Of a stretch of DNA of 54,673 bases, positions 28,413-37,705 are shown one piece after another. The position numbers and the translations under genes are program-made. The DNA is from Deinococcus multiflagellatus (GTDB lineage Bacteria > Deinococcota > Deinococci > Deinococcales > Deinococcaceae): assembly GCF_020166415.1 (NCBI RefSeq), contig NZ_JAIQXV010000025.1, positions 1-54,673 on the forward strand, in the 5' to 3' direction. Below the pieces are notes generated by a model. The model saw only the letters and a program-made list of their open reading frames with translations, had not been told where the DNA came from and made no database searches. Each line of letters begins with the position of its first letter. Position 1 is the first letter of the stretch.

Positions 28413-28898
28413 TCAGCGGCCGTGGGGCGTGCGGTCCATCCAGGCGGTCAGGGCCTGGGCCACACCCTCTGGGGCGGCCACCACCACGGGCAGCCCCAGC
28501 GAGGCCACCGCGCCCGCCGCCGCGCACTCGCCCTGCGGCGCATTCAGGCCGTCTTCGCCGCTCCAGGCGGGAAAAGCGCCACCCTCGCGGTAGTGCAGGG
28601 CGTCACCTGCGACCTCGTGGTCGGGCACGGTCACGGCGGGCCCACCCGAGAGGGCCTGCGGGGCCACCACCACCACGCCCCGGGGGCGCTCCTCGCGCAG
28701 GGCGGCCAGCAGCGGGGTCAGGCCGTCGTGCACCAGCAGGGCCACGCGGCCCTTGCCGTCCAGGTGTTCAAGCTGGGCCGCCAGCGGCGCGGCCAGTTCG
28801 GGCGGGGTGGCCACCAGCCACCCGTGCCCCCCGGCCCGCCCCTCGAACAGGGCGCGGGCGCTGCCATACACGTCAGACCAGGTGCGGGTGTGCTGCAT
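28413..28898 (-). CDS. hypothetical protein (161 residues)
   Basis: I do not recognise a family. The product [20 protein letters not shown] ... is soluble, Ala/Gly/Val-rich, with alternating strand-helix segments ([48 protein letters not shown]) that would suit a Rossmann-like alpha/beta fold. There is no P-loop or other motif. ATG at 28898 has a TATCCT box six bases upstream. It is divergent from the gene starting at 28943, with only 44 bases between the two starts, so their promoters overlap. The downstream hemW begins about 50 bp past its end in the same orientation. Confidence 0.65.
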   Translation of the reverse strand: MQHTRTWSDVYGSARALFEGRAGGHGWLVATPPELAAPLAAQLEHLDGKGRVALLVHDGLTPLLAALREERPRGVVVVAPQALSGGPAVTVPDHEVAGDALHYREGGAFPAWSGEDGLNAPQGECAAAGAVASLGLPVVVAAPEGVAQALTAWMDRTPHGR

Positions 28899-28942
28899 GT
28901 GGGCAGGATAGCGGGCCCCCGCGCACAGGGCACACTGAAGGC

Positions 28943-29404
28943 ATGACCCCGACCGACCCCCATCCGCTGGACGCCCCCAAACGCGACGCGGCCACCGCCG
29001 ACCTGCCGGCCGTGCGCCGTGGCCTGGAGGGGCTCCCGGCCGCTCCCCTGGACCCCCACGGCTGGGCCGCCGGCGCCGAGGACACCCTGCGCGCCGTGAT
29101 CGGCATGGAGCGCAAGGCCCAGATGGAAATGCGCATTGGCCTCGAAGGCCACCTGGACGGCCTGCCCCTGCGCCGCACCGCCCCACTGGCAGACATGCCC
29201 CTGCCCGAATTGCTGCGCGAACACCGCGAAGGCCGCGCCATGCTGCTGCGCGTGCTGGACCGCCTGCTGGCGGTGGGAGAGAAGACCGAGGTGCGCGCCT
29301 GGACCTACGGTGAAGAGGTGCCGCCCGCCGTGTACCTGCTGGCCCTGCGGGGGCGTCTGGAGCGGCTCTCGGGGCTTATTGCCGCCCAGCGGCTCAGTCC
29401 GTGA
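28943..29404 (+). CDS. hypothetical protein (153 residues)
   Basis: No family is recognised. The protein is helix-rich, with a Pro-rich N terminus ([15 protein letters not shown]), then [20 protein letters not shown] and [24 protein letters not shown]. Spacing of helices and conserved-looking Trp and His residues is slightly reminiscent of DinB-type four-helix proteins, but the metal-binding His triad is not evident, so I do not assign it. CACACT ends six bases before the ATG. Its last 11 bases overlap the convergent VOC gene. Confidence 0.6.
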   Translation: MTPTDPHPLDAPKRDAATADLPAVRRGLEGLPAAPLDPHGWAAGAEDTLRAVIGMERKAQMEMRIGLEGHLDGLPLRRTAPLADMPLPELLREHREGRAMLLRVLDRLLAVGEKTEVRAWTYGEEVPPAVYLLALRGRLERLSGLIAAQRLSP

Positions 29405-29816
29405 AGCGCAGGAGATAGCCGTCGGGGTCCTGCACCAACAGCTGGCGGACCGTGTGCAGCGTTTCTCCCTCGGCATAGGTGGCGGTGTGCAGCGGCCGGA
29501 ACAGCGGATACCCGGCGCCCTGCAAGCGGGCGTGCAGCGCGTCAAGATCCGGGGCCACGATCTGAAAGTTGAGGCCACGCCCATAGGGCCGTTCCAGGGG
29601 CCCCGTGGCCCAGCCCGCTTCGGGGCCGGCCTGTTCCAGCATCCACTGCACGCGGCCCAGGCTCAGGTAAGCAAACCCGGGCCGCGTGTAGTGCAGCGTG
29701 AAGCCGAACAGACGCGTGTAGACGTCCAGGCTCTGGGTCAGGTTCTGCACGGTCAATTCGGGCACCAGCGGCGCCCACTCGGTCACTGGCACCAGGGAGA
29801 CGTCTTCGGCACTCAT
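29394..29816 (-). CDS. VOC-superfamily (glyoxalase/bleomycin-resistance-like) protein
   Basis: This 140-residue protein has a single vicinal-oxygen-chelate module pair: VPELTVQNLTQSLDVYTRLFGFTLHYTRPGFAYLSLG at the N terminus and GLNFQIVAPDLDALHARLQGAGYPLFRP ... [13 protein letters not shown] at the C terminus. The [13 protein letters not shown] end is typical of bleomycin-resistance-like members, where Glu or Asp and His residues chelate a metal or drugs are bound without metal. Substrate is unknown. TAGGGT lies six bases before the ATG (leaderless). The 3' end overlaps the end of the convergent gene by 11 bases. Upstream is the gene-free region with promoter-hairpin repeats. Confidence 0.82.
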   Translation of the reverse strand: MSAEDVSLVPVTEWAPLVPELTVQNLTQSLDVYTRLFGFTLHYTRPGFAYLSLGRVQWMLEQAGPEAGWATGPLERPYGRGLNFQIVAPDLDALHARLQGAGYPLFRPLHTATYAEGETLHTVRQLLVQDPDGYLLRFTD

Positions 29817-30094
29817 GCCTGTACCCTACGGCGGTGGACCGGGGGCCGTCATGCCAGCCGCTGACCTTTTACGCCCCCCGGCGGTGCGGTTTTGGCATCC
29901 TGACCTTGACCCGGCCGGTGCGCCCGCCATTGCAGCGGCTGCCGTACTTCACTCGCCATTCCACCTTCGCCTGCCGGACACTCCGAAAGCCAGGGATTCG
30001 CATTGCCCTCAGTGTGTACCGGAACTCTGACAGGAGGCTGTCAGGGCCTAGAGGAAATCAAAAGGGTGGAAATCAAAAGAGTGGGAACCAAAAG

Positions 30095-30157
30095 AAAAAA
30101 GCCGCCTTCTTCGGCGGTGATAAGAACAACATAGCGCGGTATGCAGCCCCGGTCAAG
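30095..30157 (-). repeat. promoter-hairpin repeat unit 1
   Basis: Read on the minus strand: TTGACC (-35, 30156-30151), 17-base spacer, TATGTT (-10, 30133-30128), then at the expected start site CCGCC-GAAGAA-GGCGG and six T. The hairpin stem differs from units 2 and 3 but still pairs. The transcript would be about 30 nt. Confidence 0.7.
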
Positions 30158-30288
30158 CACGATCAGGGAAGAGGAAAAAAGGCGGCTGGGTGCGGCGCAA
30201 AAGGAAACCAGGACCGACTGACTATGCAGCGTGGTGGCGCCGGCATCTTCCTGCACAGATGAGGGCACGGACCAGCGAGCCCAAAAAC

Positions 30289-30352
30289 AAAAAAGCCGCC
30301 CTTCGCGGACGGTGATAAAGACAAGATAGCGTGGTATGCAGGCGGGGTCAAG
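30289..30352 (-). repeat. promoter-hairpin repeat unit 2
   Basis: Minus strand: TTGACC (30351-30346), 17-base spacer containing TGCATACCACGC, TATCTT (30328-30323), then CCGTCC-GCGAA-GGGCGG and six T ending at 30289. The predicted start lies only a few bases before the hairpin. Confidence 0.72.
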
Positions 30353-30535
30353 GGCCCGAATTGGATCAGGAAAACAGAGTGTGGGCGCGGTTTTTCGGCC
30401 GCGCAGGCGTGCGAGGAATGTATACGCGCTGCTGCGTGGCCCATCTCCTCGGTTGCCGCATCAAAAAGACGGGCAAATCCAGGGAATCTCTGGCTTCTGT
30501 CAGGAGGAGCAGTGGTCCTCTCCCAGACCCACAAC

Positions 30536-30599
30536 AAAAAAGCCGCCCTTCGCGGACGGTGATAGAACCAAGATAGCGTGGTATGCAGCCGGCGTCAAG
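30536..30599 (-). repeat. promoter-hairpin repeat unit 3
   Basis: Minus strand: TTGACG (30598-30593), 17-base spacer, TATCTT (30575-30570), then the same CCGTCC-GCGAA-GGGCGG hairpin as unit 2 and six T. It begins right after the terminator of the AEC transporter gene. Confidence 0.72.
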
Positions 30600-30616
30600 T
30601 TCAGCAGGTCGGTCGG

Positions 30617-30637
30617 AAAAAGGCCGTGCAGCACAGC
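30617..30637 (-). terminator. intrinsic terminator of the AEC transporter gene
   Basis: On the minus strand GCTGTG, loop CTG, CACGGC, then C and five T. It lies about 30 bases past the stop codon. Confidence 0.7.
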
Positions 30638-30668
30638 GCCCCCGGGCACGACCCCCAGGCTCGCCTAT

Positions 30669-31601
30669 TCAGGTCAGGGCCGGCAGCAGACTGACCACCG
30701 CCGCGATGGTCGGCACACTGAGCACGGAACTGAAAAAGGCGGTGCGGGCCACGGTGTCGGCGTCGCCGCCGTACTCGCGGGCAATCAGCAGGGCGTTGAC
30801 CGCTGTGGGCATGCTGGCCGAGAGCACCAGCACCGCCAGGGCCGGCCCACCCAGGCCGCACAGCAGCCCGGCGCCCAGGCCCAGCAGCGGGCCCCCCAGC
30901 AGGCGCGCGGCGGTGGCCAGGGCCACCCGCAGGTCCAGGCGGGGCCAGCCAGCAGCCCCCAGTTGCAGGCCCAGCGACAGCAGCACCACTGGCAGGGTGG
31001 CCTGGGCCAGCAGTTCCACCCCGCGCATCAGCCCGGCGGGCAGGTGAAGGTGCAGGGCCCGCAGCAGCAGGCCTGCGCCCACCATCCACACGGCGGGCAG
31101 GCGCACCATGTTCAGCAGCAGGGCCGCGCCGGCCCGGGGCTGGCCGGGCACCCCGGCGCTGTACACCACGGGCGCCACCAGATACATGCCCACAAAGGAC
31201 ATCAGAAACAGCAGCGTGGCCTGGGCAAAACCCGTCTTGCCAAAGGCGAACAGGGCGATAGGCAGGCCCATGTTGCCGCTGTTCCAGATCGCCACGCTGG
31301 CCATCAGGCTGCGCTGTTCCGGCACCGGGCGGCCCAGCCCGCACAGCCACCCCAGGCCCAGGCAGCCCGCCACCGTCAGGGCGTAGGCTGCGCCCAGCGC
31401 CAGGGTTTCGCCCGCCTGCACCGGGGTGGTCAGCAGCACCTCCAGCACCAGCGCCGGCGAGAGCAGATACAGCGTGATGCGCGCCACCGTGGCCTGATCA
31501 ATGGGCAACCGGGCGGAGAGCAGGCCGCCCAGCCCGGCCACCAGCAGCACGGGCAGCAACACATCGCTCAGCGCCTGCCACACAGGGGCCCATGCTGGCA
31601 C
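30669..31601 (-). CDS. AEC (auxin efflux carrier) family transporter
   Basis: This 310-residue integral membrane protein of about ten transmembrane segments shows the AEC/malonate-transporter pattern: VLLPVLLVAGLGGLLSARLPID at the N terminus, a central gap, and SVAIWNSGNMGLPIALFAFG, the family's NxGxxGxP signature, in the first half. The C-terminal half repeats it with VLSASMPTAVNALLIAREYGGD. Bacterial members export organic acids or other small anions. No start codon is strongly marked; GTG at 31601 precedes the first membrane segment, and longer frames would run through DNA that overlaps the neighbouring gene. A terminator follows at 30617. Substrate unknown. Confidence 0.83.
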   Translation of the reverse strand: MPAWAPVWQALSDVLLPVLLVAGLGGLLSARLPIDQATVARITLYLLSPALVLEVLLTTPVQAGETLALGAAYALTVAGCLGLGWLCGLGRPVPEQRSLMASVAIWNSGNMGLPIALFAFGKTGFAQATLLFLMSFVGMYLVAPVVYSAGVPGQPRAGAALLLNMVRLPAVWMVGAGLLLRALHLHLPAGLMRGVELLAQATLPVVLLSLGLQLGAAGWPRLDLRVALATAARLLGGPLLGLGAGLLCGLGGPALAVLVLSASMPTAVNALLIAREYGGDADTVARTAFFSSVLSVPTIAAVVSLLPALT

Positions 31602-31744
31602 GGGCGGGCAGGGCCCGGGGCCGGCCCGTGCAGGCAGGTGGGGTGGGGGCAGCCTGGACGACCCTTCAGAACAATTGTGGAGTCGTGAGGAAAGTGGAGT
31701 GAGGCGCATCGATTTGAGTCGCCCTGGTGTAAGGCGAACTGAGT

Positions 31745-32311
31745 TCAGATCACGCCAAACTCCACCTCTTCCACGACATATCCCCATAGGCTGACGTCCT
31801 CGCCTTGGGTTGATGCATCCAGGGCTAAAGGATCAATGGCATTCAGGCGTTCGCGCAAGTGATCGGCGCGTGCACGGGTCGCCGGCGTGCCCGGCAGGTC
31901 GTCAGTGCCCGGCTCATCTTCCTCAGTGCTTAGGGGGCGAGCGACGAACTCACGATGATACATAGCCATGCAACACAACAAGGCTTCGAGCGAGGTGTTG
32001 ATGAAGGTCAGGCCTGCGTCATCTCCCGCCCAGATATGACCAGTATGCGCCTCAAGTAGGACAGCCACACCAGCGTCCGTTTCCCCAATGCAGATCCCGT
32101 GAAGATCACCGACCTGGATGGAGTAGAACGCCTCAGCGGCGTAAAACCGAATGACGAGATTGCCACCATCCGTCGCGGTGGTTGGGAGCCCTACCTGCGT
32201 CAGAAAGACCGCATTCTCCTTCTCAAGTGTCCACGGCGTTAAAGTGGTGGGCTCATAGAGGCGCAGCGCCTGTCCCCACTCGGCGCGAATCAACCTCTGG
32301 CACTCATTCAC
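31745..32311 (-). CDS. SUKH-superfamily immunity-like protein
   Basis: The 188-residue protein matches the SUKH-4-type pattern: AVFLTQVGLPTTA near residue 34, IRFYAAEAFYSIQVGDLHGICIGETDAGVAVLLE, HTGHIWAGDDAGLTFINTSLEALLCCMAMYHREF. SUKH proteins are immunity proteins for many polymorphic toxins, mainly nucleases. No toxin gene is adjacent, and the gene is poorer in GC than its surroundings, so it looks like an acquired orphan immunity gene. ATG at 32311 is used; TAAGCT lies ten bases upstream. Its 3' end is 144 bases from the AEC start. Confidence 0.72.
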   Translation of the reverse strand: MNECQRLIRAEWGQALRLYEPTTLTPWTLEKENAVFLTQVGLPTTATDGGNLVIRFYAAEAFYSIQVGDLHGICIGETDAGVAVLLEAHTGHIWAGDDAGLTFINTSLEALLCCMAMYHREFVARPLSTEEDEPGTDDLPGTPATRARADHLRERLNAIDPLALDASTQGEDVSLWGYVVEEVEFGVI

Positions 32312-32563
32312 GCTGCAAGCTTACCGGCTGACAGCTTGCCAAGCATTGCAGATGAGCGTGATTCTGTGAGAGGTGGCGCCCACATGAGCTGGCGCTGACA
32401 ACACGGCTATCTGTCAGGCACCAATGGGAAATGCAGACCGGAGCGCGGTCTGCAAAGTATCGTGCAGGTGTCTGCTCTGGGTTTGTTTTATCGCGCAATA
32501 CCGTGCACGAGCCGACCTTCTATGCTCTTGAGTGGTTTGGTAGGCAGGTGGGGGTGGCCGGCT
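32312..32563. other. gene-free spacer with small hairpin
   Basis: TGCAGACC (32432-32439) and GGTCTGCA (32447-32454) form a perfect 8-bp hairpin around a 7-base loop, with AAAG after it. The base composition is lower in GC than around. No gene is recognised. Confidence 0.45.
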
Positions 32564-33901
32564 TCAGCTGGCGGCCAGCAGCAGGCGCGTGGGGCAGGGG
32601 GTGCCCACCAGCGCAGGCCAGTCGCGCCCCACCGCCGCTTCGTCGTGGCGGCGCTCCAGCAGGTATTCCTGCACGCGGGCCATGCTCAGCAGGCCGCCCG
32701 GCACCCCCGCGCTCAGGGCCTGCACCTGCGCGTCGGTCCAGGCCGGCCAGAAGCGGCGCAGCATTCCGGCCACCTGGTCGGGCGTGGCGTTGCCTAAGGG
32801 CAGGTGCCGGTCGGCGCGGCCCGGGCGGATCAGGGCGGGGTCCAGCCCCGACAGGTGGTTGGTGGTCATGAAGGTCACGCGGCCCTCGCCCGCCGCCACA
32901 CCGTCCAGGGCATTGAGCAGGCCGTTGAAGGACAGCTTCACGGCCGGCGAGCGGGGCTCGCGGCCCACGAAGACGGCGTCAATGTCTTCCAGCAGCAGCA
33001 GGGCGCGCCGGGGCAGGTTGCCCAGCAGCGTGTTCAGGCGGTCATCGGTCAGTTCGGGGGCGGCCAGATTCAGCACGCACACGTTCAGGCCGTAAGCGCC
33101 GGCCAGCGCCGCCACAAGGCTGCTTTTGCCGTTGCCGGGCGGGCCGTGCAGCAGGTAGCCCCGGCGGTAGGGAATGCCCATGTCCGCGTACCAGTCGCGG
33201 TCCTGAAAAAAGGCGTCCAGATCGCTGCGCAGCGTGTCCAGTACGCCGGCGCTGTAGATCAGGCTGGACAGCGGGCGTGCCGGGCGGCGTTCGGCCAGGG
33301 ACCAGCTGTCGTAACTGGGCACGTGGATCTCGATGCGGCCGTCGCCCCGGCCGGCGGTGGCCTCGTAGGCTTCGCGCAGCAGCTCGGCCACCACCGGGCG
33401 GGCGCGGCTGAGCATGCGAAAGGTGAGGTTGTGGTCAAAGCCCCCGCTGGCGCGGCCCGGCAACTGGCGCTGGGTGCGGCTGGGGCGGGCCAGCAGCCAG
33501 TGACCCCGGTAGCGCAGCAGCACCTGTCCGCTCAGAGGCACCAGCCGCACGTTCACCTCGTCGCCGTCGCGGTCCAGGCCCAGGCACAGGTTCTGGCCGC
33601 CCATCTGCTCGTTAAAGCGGGTCACCACGCCCAGGTGGCGCAGGTGCACGCCCACCGGCTGCGCGGCCAGCCACGCCGCCAGCCAGGGAAACGCGGCGTC
33701 GTCGCCCTGCACTTCCAGCGTGAGGGTCGCCCGGCCCTTGAGCCAGCTCCAGAGCTGCGCGGGCAGCGTGCGGGCCTGCACGGCCAGCGCGCTGAGCACG
33801 GCAATCAGCAGGCCGCCCTGGGCCAGTTCGTTGTGGGTGAGGGTGTGGCGGACGGCGGCCTCCAGCTCACGCCAGAGGGTCAGGGGATCAGGAATGGTCA
33901 T
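32564..33901 (-). CDS. BCS1-like AAA+ ATPase
   Basis: The 445-residue protein has the arrangement of mitochondrial BCS1: an N-terminal transmembrane helix (about residues 29-47, GGLLIAVLSALAVQA), a BCS1-type middle domain (FPWLAAWLAAQPVGVHLRHLGVVTR ... RASGGFDHNLTFRMLSR), then the AAA domain with Walker A GPPGNGKS (253-260), Walker B LLLLEDIDAV (301-310), sensor 1 MTTNHLSGLDPALIRPGRAD. BCS1 moves folded Rieske protein across the inner membrane in mitochondria; bacterial relatives have unknown clients. ATG at 33901 is chosen as it precedes the membrane helix. The gene stands alone. Confidence 0.85.
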   Translation of the reverse strand: MTIPDPLTLWRELEAAVRHTLTHNELAQGGLLIAVLSALAVQARTLPAQLWSWLKGRATLTLEVQGDDAAFPWLAAWLAAQPVGVHLRHLGVVTRFNEQMGGQNLCLGLDRDGDEVNVRLVPLSGQVLLRYRGHWLLARPSRTQRQLPGRASGGFDHNLTFRMLSRARPVVAELLREAYEATAGRGDGRIEIHVPSYDSWSLAERRPARPLSSLIYSAGVLDTLRSDLDAFFQDRDWYADMGIPYRRGYLLHGPPGNGKSSLVAALAGAYGLNVCVLNLAAPELTDDRLNTLLGNLPRRALLLLEDIDAVFVGREPRSPAVKLSFNGLLNALDGVAAGEGRVTFMTTNHLSGLDPALIRPGRADRHLPLGNATPDQVAGMLRRFWPAWTDAQVQALSAGVPGGLLSMARVQEYLLERRHDEAAVGRDWPALVGTPCPTRLLLAAS

Positions 33902-34130
33902 GGGGGGTTTCCGCAGGAGCGTGGGGCGGCCGACCTTCCGGGAAGCAGAAGGTGCGTACTGGGGGCCGCGCAGGACACGGGGGCGGGCCCGGTTGCCCGC
34001 CGCAGGTACCGGCGCCGCTGCTGGCAGCGCTGGCTGTGTCCTCAGCATAGGCGGCCCAGGGCGCGGCCTCCTGCGCCAAATGGCCCAAGGCCCACCTGAC
34101 CGAGTGGCGGGTGGGCGGGTGCCAGCAACC

Positions 34131-34159
34131 GGCCGCGCCCCTCTTTCCAGGGCGCGGCC
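34131..34159 (-). terminator. strong GC-rich stem-loop after the AIM24 gene
   Basis: GGCCGCGCCC (34131-34140) and GGGCGCGGCC (34150-34159) pair perfectly around nine bases. There is no T-run, so it may be a weak or Rho-assisted terminator or an RNA 3'-end stabiliser for the gene that stops at 34191. Confidence 0.5.
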
Positions 34160-34190
34160 GATCTGGGAACAGCGGCTTGAGGGCTGGGGC

Positions 34191-34961
34191 CTAGCTCAGG
34201 TGAATGGGCAGGGTGGGGGCCAGCCACACGCGGCCGGTGCCCCGATAAGCCTGCACAAACCCTTCGCCGGTCTTGCCACTGCCCAGCAGGCCCCGGGCGC
34301 TGCGCTCCACCTTGAACTCCAGGCCGTCGGTGTAGGCCACCACCAGATTGCCGTCCACCTTCAGGGTCTCGCCGCGCAGTTCCAGCACCTGAAATTCTTC
34401 GGGCGGCACCGGGCTTTGCAGAGCAAAGATGCCGCTGCCCGTCAGCTTGGGCTGCACGCGGCCCTCGCCGCTGCCCACCGCCTGGGCAAAGCCGTGGTTC
34501 ACATGCCGCCCCACCGTCAGGTCGCCCACACAAGCCACGAAGGCGCCGTCATCCACGATCAGGCTCTCGCCGCGCAGTTCGCCCAGCAGCAGGTGCAGGC
34601 GGGTGGGTTCGGTAAACAGCGTGCCGCTGCCCTTGTAGGCGGTTTTGTACATGCCTTCGCCCGTGGCCGCCGCCGTCACCGCCCCGCGCAGAAAGCCGCC
34701 CAGGCCGCCGCCACTGCCGCTGGCGCTGACCGCCTGCATCTCCAGTTCGCCGCGCAGGTACTGCAGGGCGCCGGGTTCCAGCACCGCCTGCCCGCCGCCC
34801 ACATGCACTGCCAGCTGCCGCCAGCGCCGGGGGCGCGATAAGGACTGGTGGTAGCCGCTGAGGGGCGCTTCCATAGGTGCGGCGCTGTACTCAATAACTT
34901 CCAGCTTGTGGCCGTGGGCGCTCAGTTCGCGTTCGGTGCTGCCGGTCCAGGTAAAGTCCAT
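34191..34961 (-). CDS. AIM24 family protein
   Basis: The 256-residue protein belongs to the AIM24/TIGR00266 family, a beta-rich fold of the tubby type. Features include [32 protein letters not shown] near the middle and repeated [29 protein letters not shown] and [23 protein letters not shown], typical of the family's C terminus. In yeast AIM24 supports mitochondrial inner-membrane organisation; in bacteria function is unknown. ATG at 34961 fits; a TATCTT box lies about 17 bases upstream. It is transcribed after the diguanylate cyclase in the same direction, 80 bases apart, so co-transcription is possible. Confidence 0.85.
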   Translation of the reverse strand: MDFTWTGSTERELSAHGHKLEVIEYSAAPMEAPLSGYHQSLSRPRRWRQLAVHVGGGQAVLEPGALQYLRGELEMQAVSASGSGGGLGGFLRGAVTAAATGEGMYKTAYKGSGTLFTEPTRLHLLLGELRGESLIVDDGAFVACVGDLTVGRHVNHGFAQAVGSGEGRVQPKLTGSGIFALQSPVPPEEFQVLELRGETLKVDGNLVVAYTDGLEFKVERSARGLLGSGKTGEGFVQAYRGTGRVWLAPTLPIHLS

Positions 34962-35041
34962 GTGGGCGGGTACGAGGAAGATAGTCCAATCGTTCCCAGG
35001 GTCACCATGCCCCGGCGTGGTGCTGGCCCGAGGGCCCTCCC

Positions 35042-36073
35042 TCACGCCAGGGTCAGGGCGCGCAATTCATGCAGCCCAGGCGTGTGCAGTTCGGCGCGGT
35101 CGCGGCCCCCCGCCTTGGCCACGTACAGCCGGGCGTCGGCCAGCTTCAGCAGGTCGCCCACCGCCGGGGCTTCGTGCAGCGTGGCGCCGCCCAGGCTGAG
35201 GGTCACGGTGACCCCGCCTGTCATGGGCGCGCCGCGCACCGCCTGTTGCAGCGCGGCGCTCAGGGCGTCGGCGGGCACGCCGGGGGAGAGCAGCACCAGA
35301 AATTCCTCGCCGCCCCAGCGCGCTGCCTCGCCGCGCCCGGCCAGGGTCCGGCGCAGCCGCGCGGCCACCTCGCGCAGCACCTCGTCGCCCGCGTCGTGGC
35401 CCAGGCGGTCATTGATGGCCTTGAAGCGGTCAATGTCCAGCAGCAGCGCCGCCGCGCCCTGTCCGGCCTGGGCGGCGCGCTGCAGGCGGTCCATCATGGC
35501 GCGGCGGTTGGGCAGGCCCGTCAGCGGATCGGTCAGGGCCAGCCGGGCGTAGGCGAGGGCCTCGGCGCGTTCCAGCGACACCGCCCGCCCAAAGGTGGAC
35601 AGGTGCGCGGCCAGCAGCCCCACCAGCCCCAGTTCCCACAGCAGGGCCACGGCGCCGCCCCGCAGCGCCACGGCCACGCCGTAGGCCGCAAAAACCCCCA
35701 GCACGTAGGCCAGCGCCCCTGGCAGCGGCAGGGTGCTGAAGCCCGCCAGAAACAGAAAGCTGCCGGCAAACAGCAGCTGCGCGGGCACCTCGCCCCCGGG
35801 CGGCACCTTCAGCAGCTGGGCCAGCACCAGCCCCGTGGCGGCCAGCAACACCCCGTAGTCCACCCAGCGCCAGGGCACGCGCCGGGTCAGCAGCAGGGCC
35901 CAGGCGCCCGCGCAGACCAGGGCGCCCAGCAACGGCCAGTGCGCGCTGGCCCCCGGCTGCCCCAGCAGCAGCGCCCCCACCGCCAGCTGGATGACACTGG
36001 CCAGCCCGCTCACCCACAGGTACACCCGGCGGCGGTTGGCCTCCGTCAGGCGCCAGCGCGGCCGGGTGTTCAT
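35042..36073 (-). CDS. membrane-bound diguanylate cyclase (GGDEF)
   Basis: The 343-residue protein has about six hydrophobic helices in residues 15-160, then a GGDEF domain. [14 protein letters not shown] starts the domain at 180; [24 protein letters not shown] carries the Mg2+-binding Asp213; RWGGEEF (GGEEF 254-258) is the active site, intact. It should make cyclic di-GMP from two GTP. The RxxD inhibitory site five residues before GGEEF is absent (sequence RGEAARW), so product feedback at that site is unlikely. ATG at 36073 with TAGGGT six bases upstream suggests a leaderless mRNA. CTGAACGTTAAA at 36124-36135, upstream, is shared with an inverted repeat near the pilus promoter. Confidence 0.9.
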   Translation of the reverse strand: MNTRPRWRLTEANRRRVYLWVSGLASVIQLAVGALLLGQPGASAHWPLLGALVCAGAWALLLTRRVPWRWVDYGVLLAATGLVLAQLLKVPPGGEVPAQLLFAGSFLFLAGFSTLPLPGALAYVLGVFAAYGVAVALRGGAVALLWELGLVGLLAAHLSTFGRAVSLERAEALAYARLALTDPLTGLPNRRAMMDRLQRAAQAGQGAAALLLDIDRFKAINDRLGHDAGDEVLREVAARLRRTLAGRGEAARWGGEEFLVLLSPGVPADALSAALQQAVRGAPMTGGVTVTLSLGGATLHEAPAVGDLLKLADARLYVAKAGGRDRAELHTPGLHELRALTLA

Positions 36074-36123
36074 GGCCCCACCCTACGGGGGACCCCCTTC
36101 CAGTTTTCTCACGCATGGAAAGA

Positions 36124-36135
36124 CTGAACGTTAAA
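36124..36135. promoter_or_regulatory. CTGAACGTTAAA motif upstream of the GGDEF gene
   Basis: This AT-rich 12-base word in a GC-rich window recurs exactly in the right arm of the inverted repeat at 52848-52883. It lies 51 bases upstream of the GGDEF start. Shared regulation is inference. Confidence 0.4.
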
Positions 36136-36163
36136 GGATAAAGGCGCGTGCCTCAGCCACCAA

Positions 36164-36194
36164 CAAAAAGTCCCCAGGCGTGAACCCGGGGACT
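36164..36194 (-). terminator. intrinsic terminator of rpmF
   Basis: Minus strand: AGTCCCCGG (36194-36186), loop, CCTGGGGACT (36178-36169), then four more T. It lies 17 bases past the rpmF stop. Confidence 0.88.
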
Positions 36195-36210
36195 GCTTGG
36201 CTGGGTGTGC

Positions 36211-36393
<183 letters not shown>

Positions 36394-36578
36394 GTTGGGT
36401 TCTCCTGGGCCGCGCGGCGTTTGCTCGCCGGGGCGCGATTCTCGGGCCGCAGGGGGGCGCCCCCGGCCGAGACAACAGCCGGGAGTATACCATAAGCCGC
36501 CCAGGTGAAGCCACGGCCAGAACAGGGGGCGCCGTGGGGGAGGGCGGTGGACTGGGCGAGGCCCGCTACAGTGGGGCC

Positions 36579-37229
<651 letters not shown>

Positions 37230-37705
37230 CAGCGGCTGCCAGCTCCACCCTCGGGCCAAGAACGCCCCTCAATTCCACTTCTGCCGCTGTCTTTTCCAGA
37301 GACTCACTGCGTTCGGCCCAGATGCATTGAGGGGAGATACCCTCAATGCATCTGGGCTCTGCTGTGAGAAGAAAGGGAAGCGCGAATCAAACAGGTCAAT
37401 CGGAGCGGGAGAGAGCAATGGTTCGGCTGGTGTTCAAGCCTGGCAAGGGGGCAGGGGCGAGAACGTCAGCTGAGAGGTCGGGTTCCCCATCCCAGCCTCT
37501 GCGGGTCCCTCACAAGGAGGGAAAGCGAAAGAGTCGCGTTGATCGAGGCGCCCCGCCCCAGCTGAACCCGTCTGCAAAAACAGGGCTCGGGTGTGGTCTT
37601 GGCATCCCAGCCCCGTTCCCATTTCTGGGCCTTGCCGCCAGAAGCCACACCAGCGGTAAGCGGGCGTACAGGTGAGCGGGGCAGGCCCTGGTACAAGGGG
37701 AGGCC
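37230..37705. other. gene-free region with palindrome and small hairpins
   Basis: The spacer holds the 42-nt perfect hairpin at 37316-37357 and, near 37470-37500, a smaller AGAGG-GGG / CCC-CCTCT hairpin. I see no protein gene with a signal of its own. GGGGAGG right before 37706 is the ribosome site of the photolyase. Confidence 0.5.
37316..37357. repeat. perfect 18-bp inverted repeat with CCCTCAATGC core
   Basis: GCCCAGATGCATTGAGGG (37316-37333), loop GAGATA, then the exact complement (37340-37357). No T-run follows on either strand, so a simple terminator is unlikely. It shares the core word with 6964-7033. It lies 87 bases after the TRIC stop. Confidence 0.65.

Larger units (their letters stand above)
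29817..30616. other. gene-free region with three promoter-hairpin repeats
   Basis: This 800-base stretch contains no believable protein gene. It holds three 64-bp direct repeats (separate entries), unique spacers of about 131 and 183 bases between them, and three tandem 15-base units at about 30054-30098 (GGAAATCAAAAG variants). All promoter-like signals point left, toward the VOC gene. Confidence 0.65.

Noticed and set aside
30163..30537. 124-codon open frame on the minus strand
   Set aside because: It runs across two promoter-hairpin repeats, has no start signal and an unnatural composition.
32304..32498. 64-codon open frame upstream of the SUKH gene
   Set aside because: It overlaps the SUKH start, has no ribosome site or motif, and spans a small hairpin.
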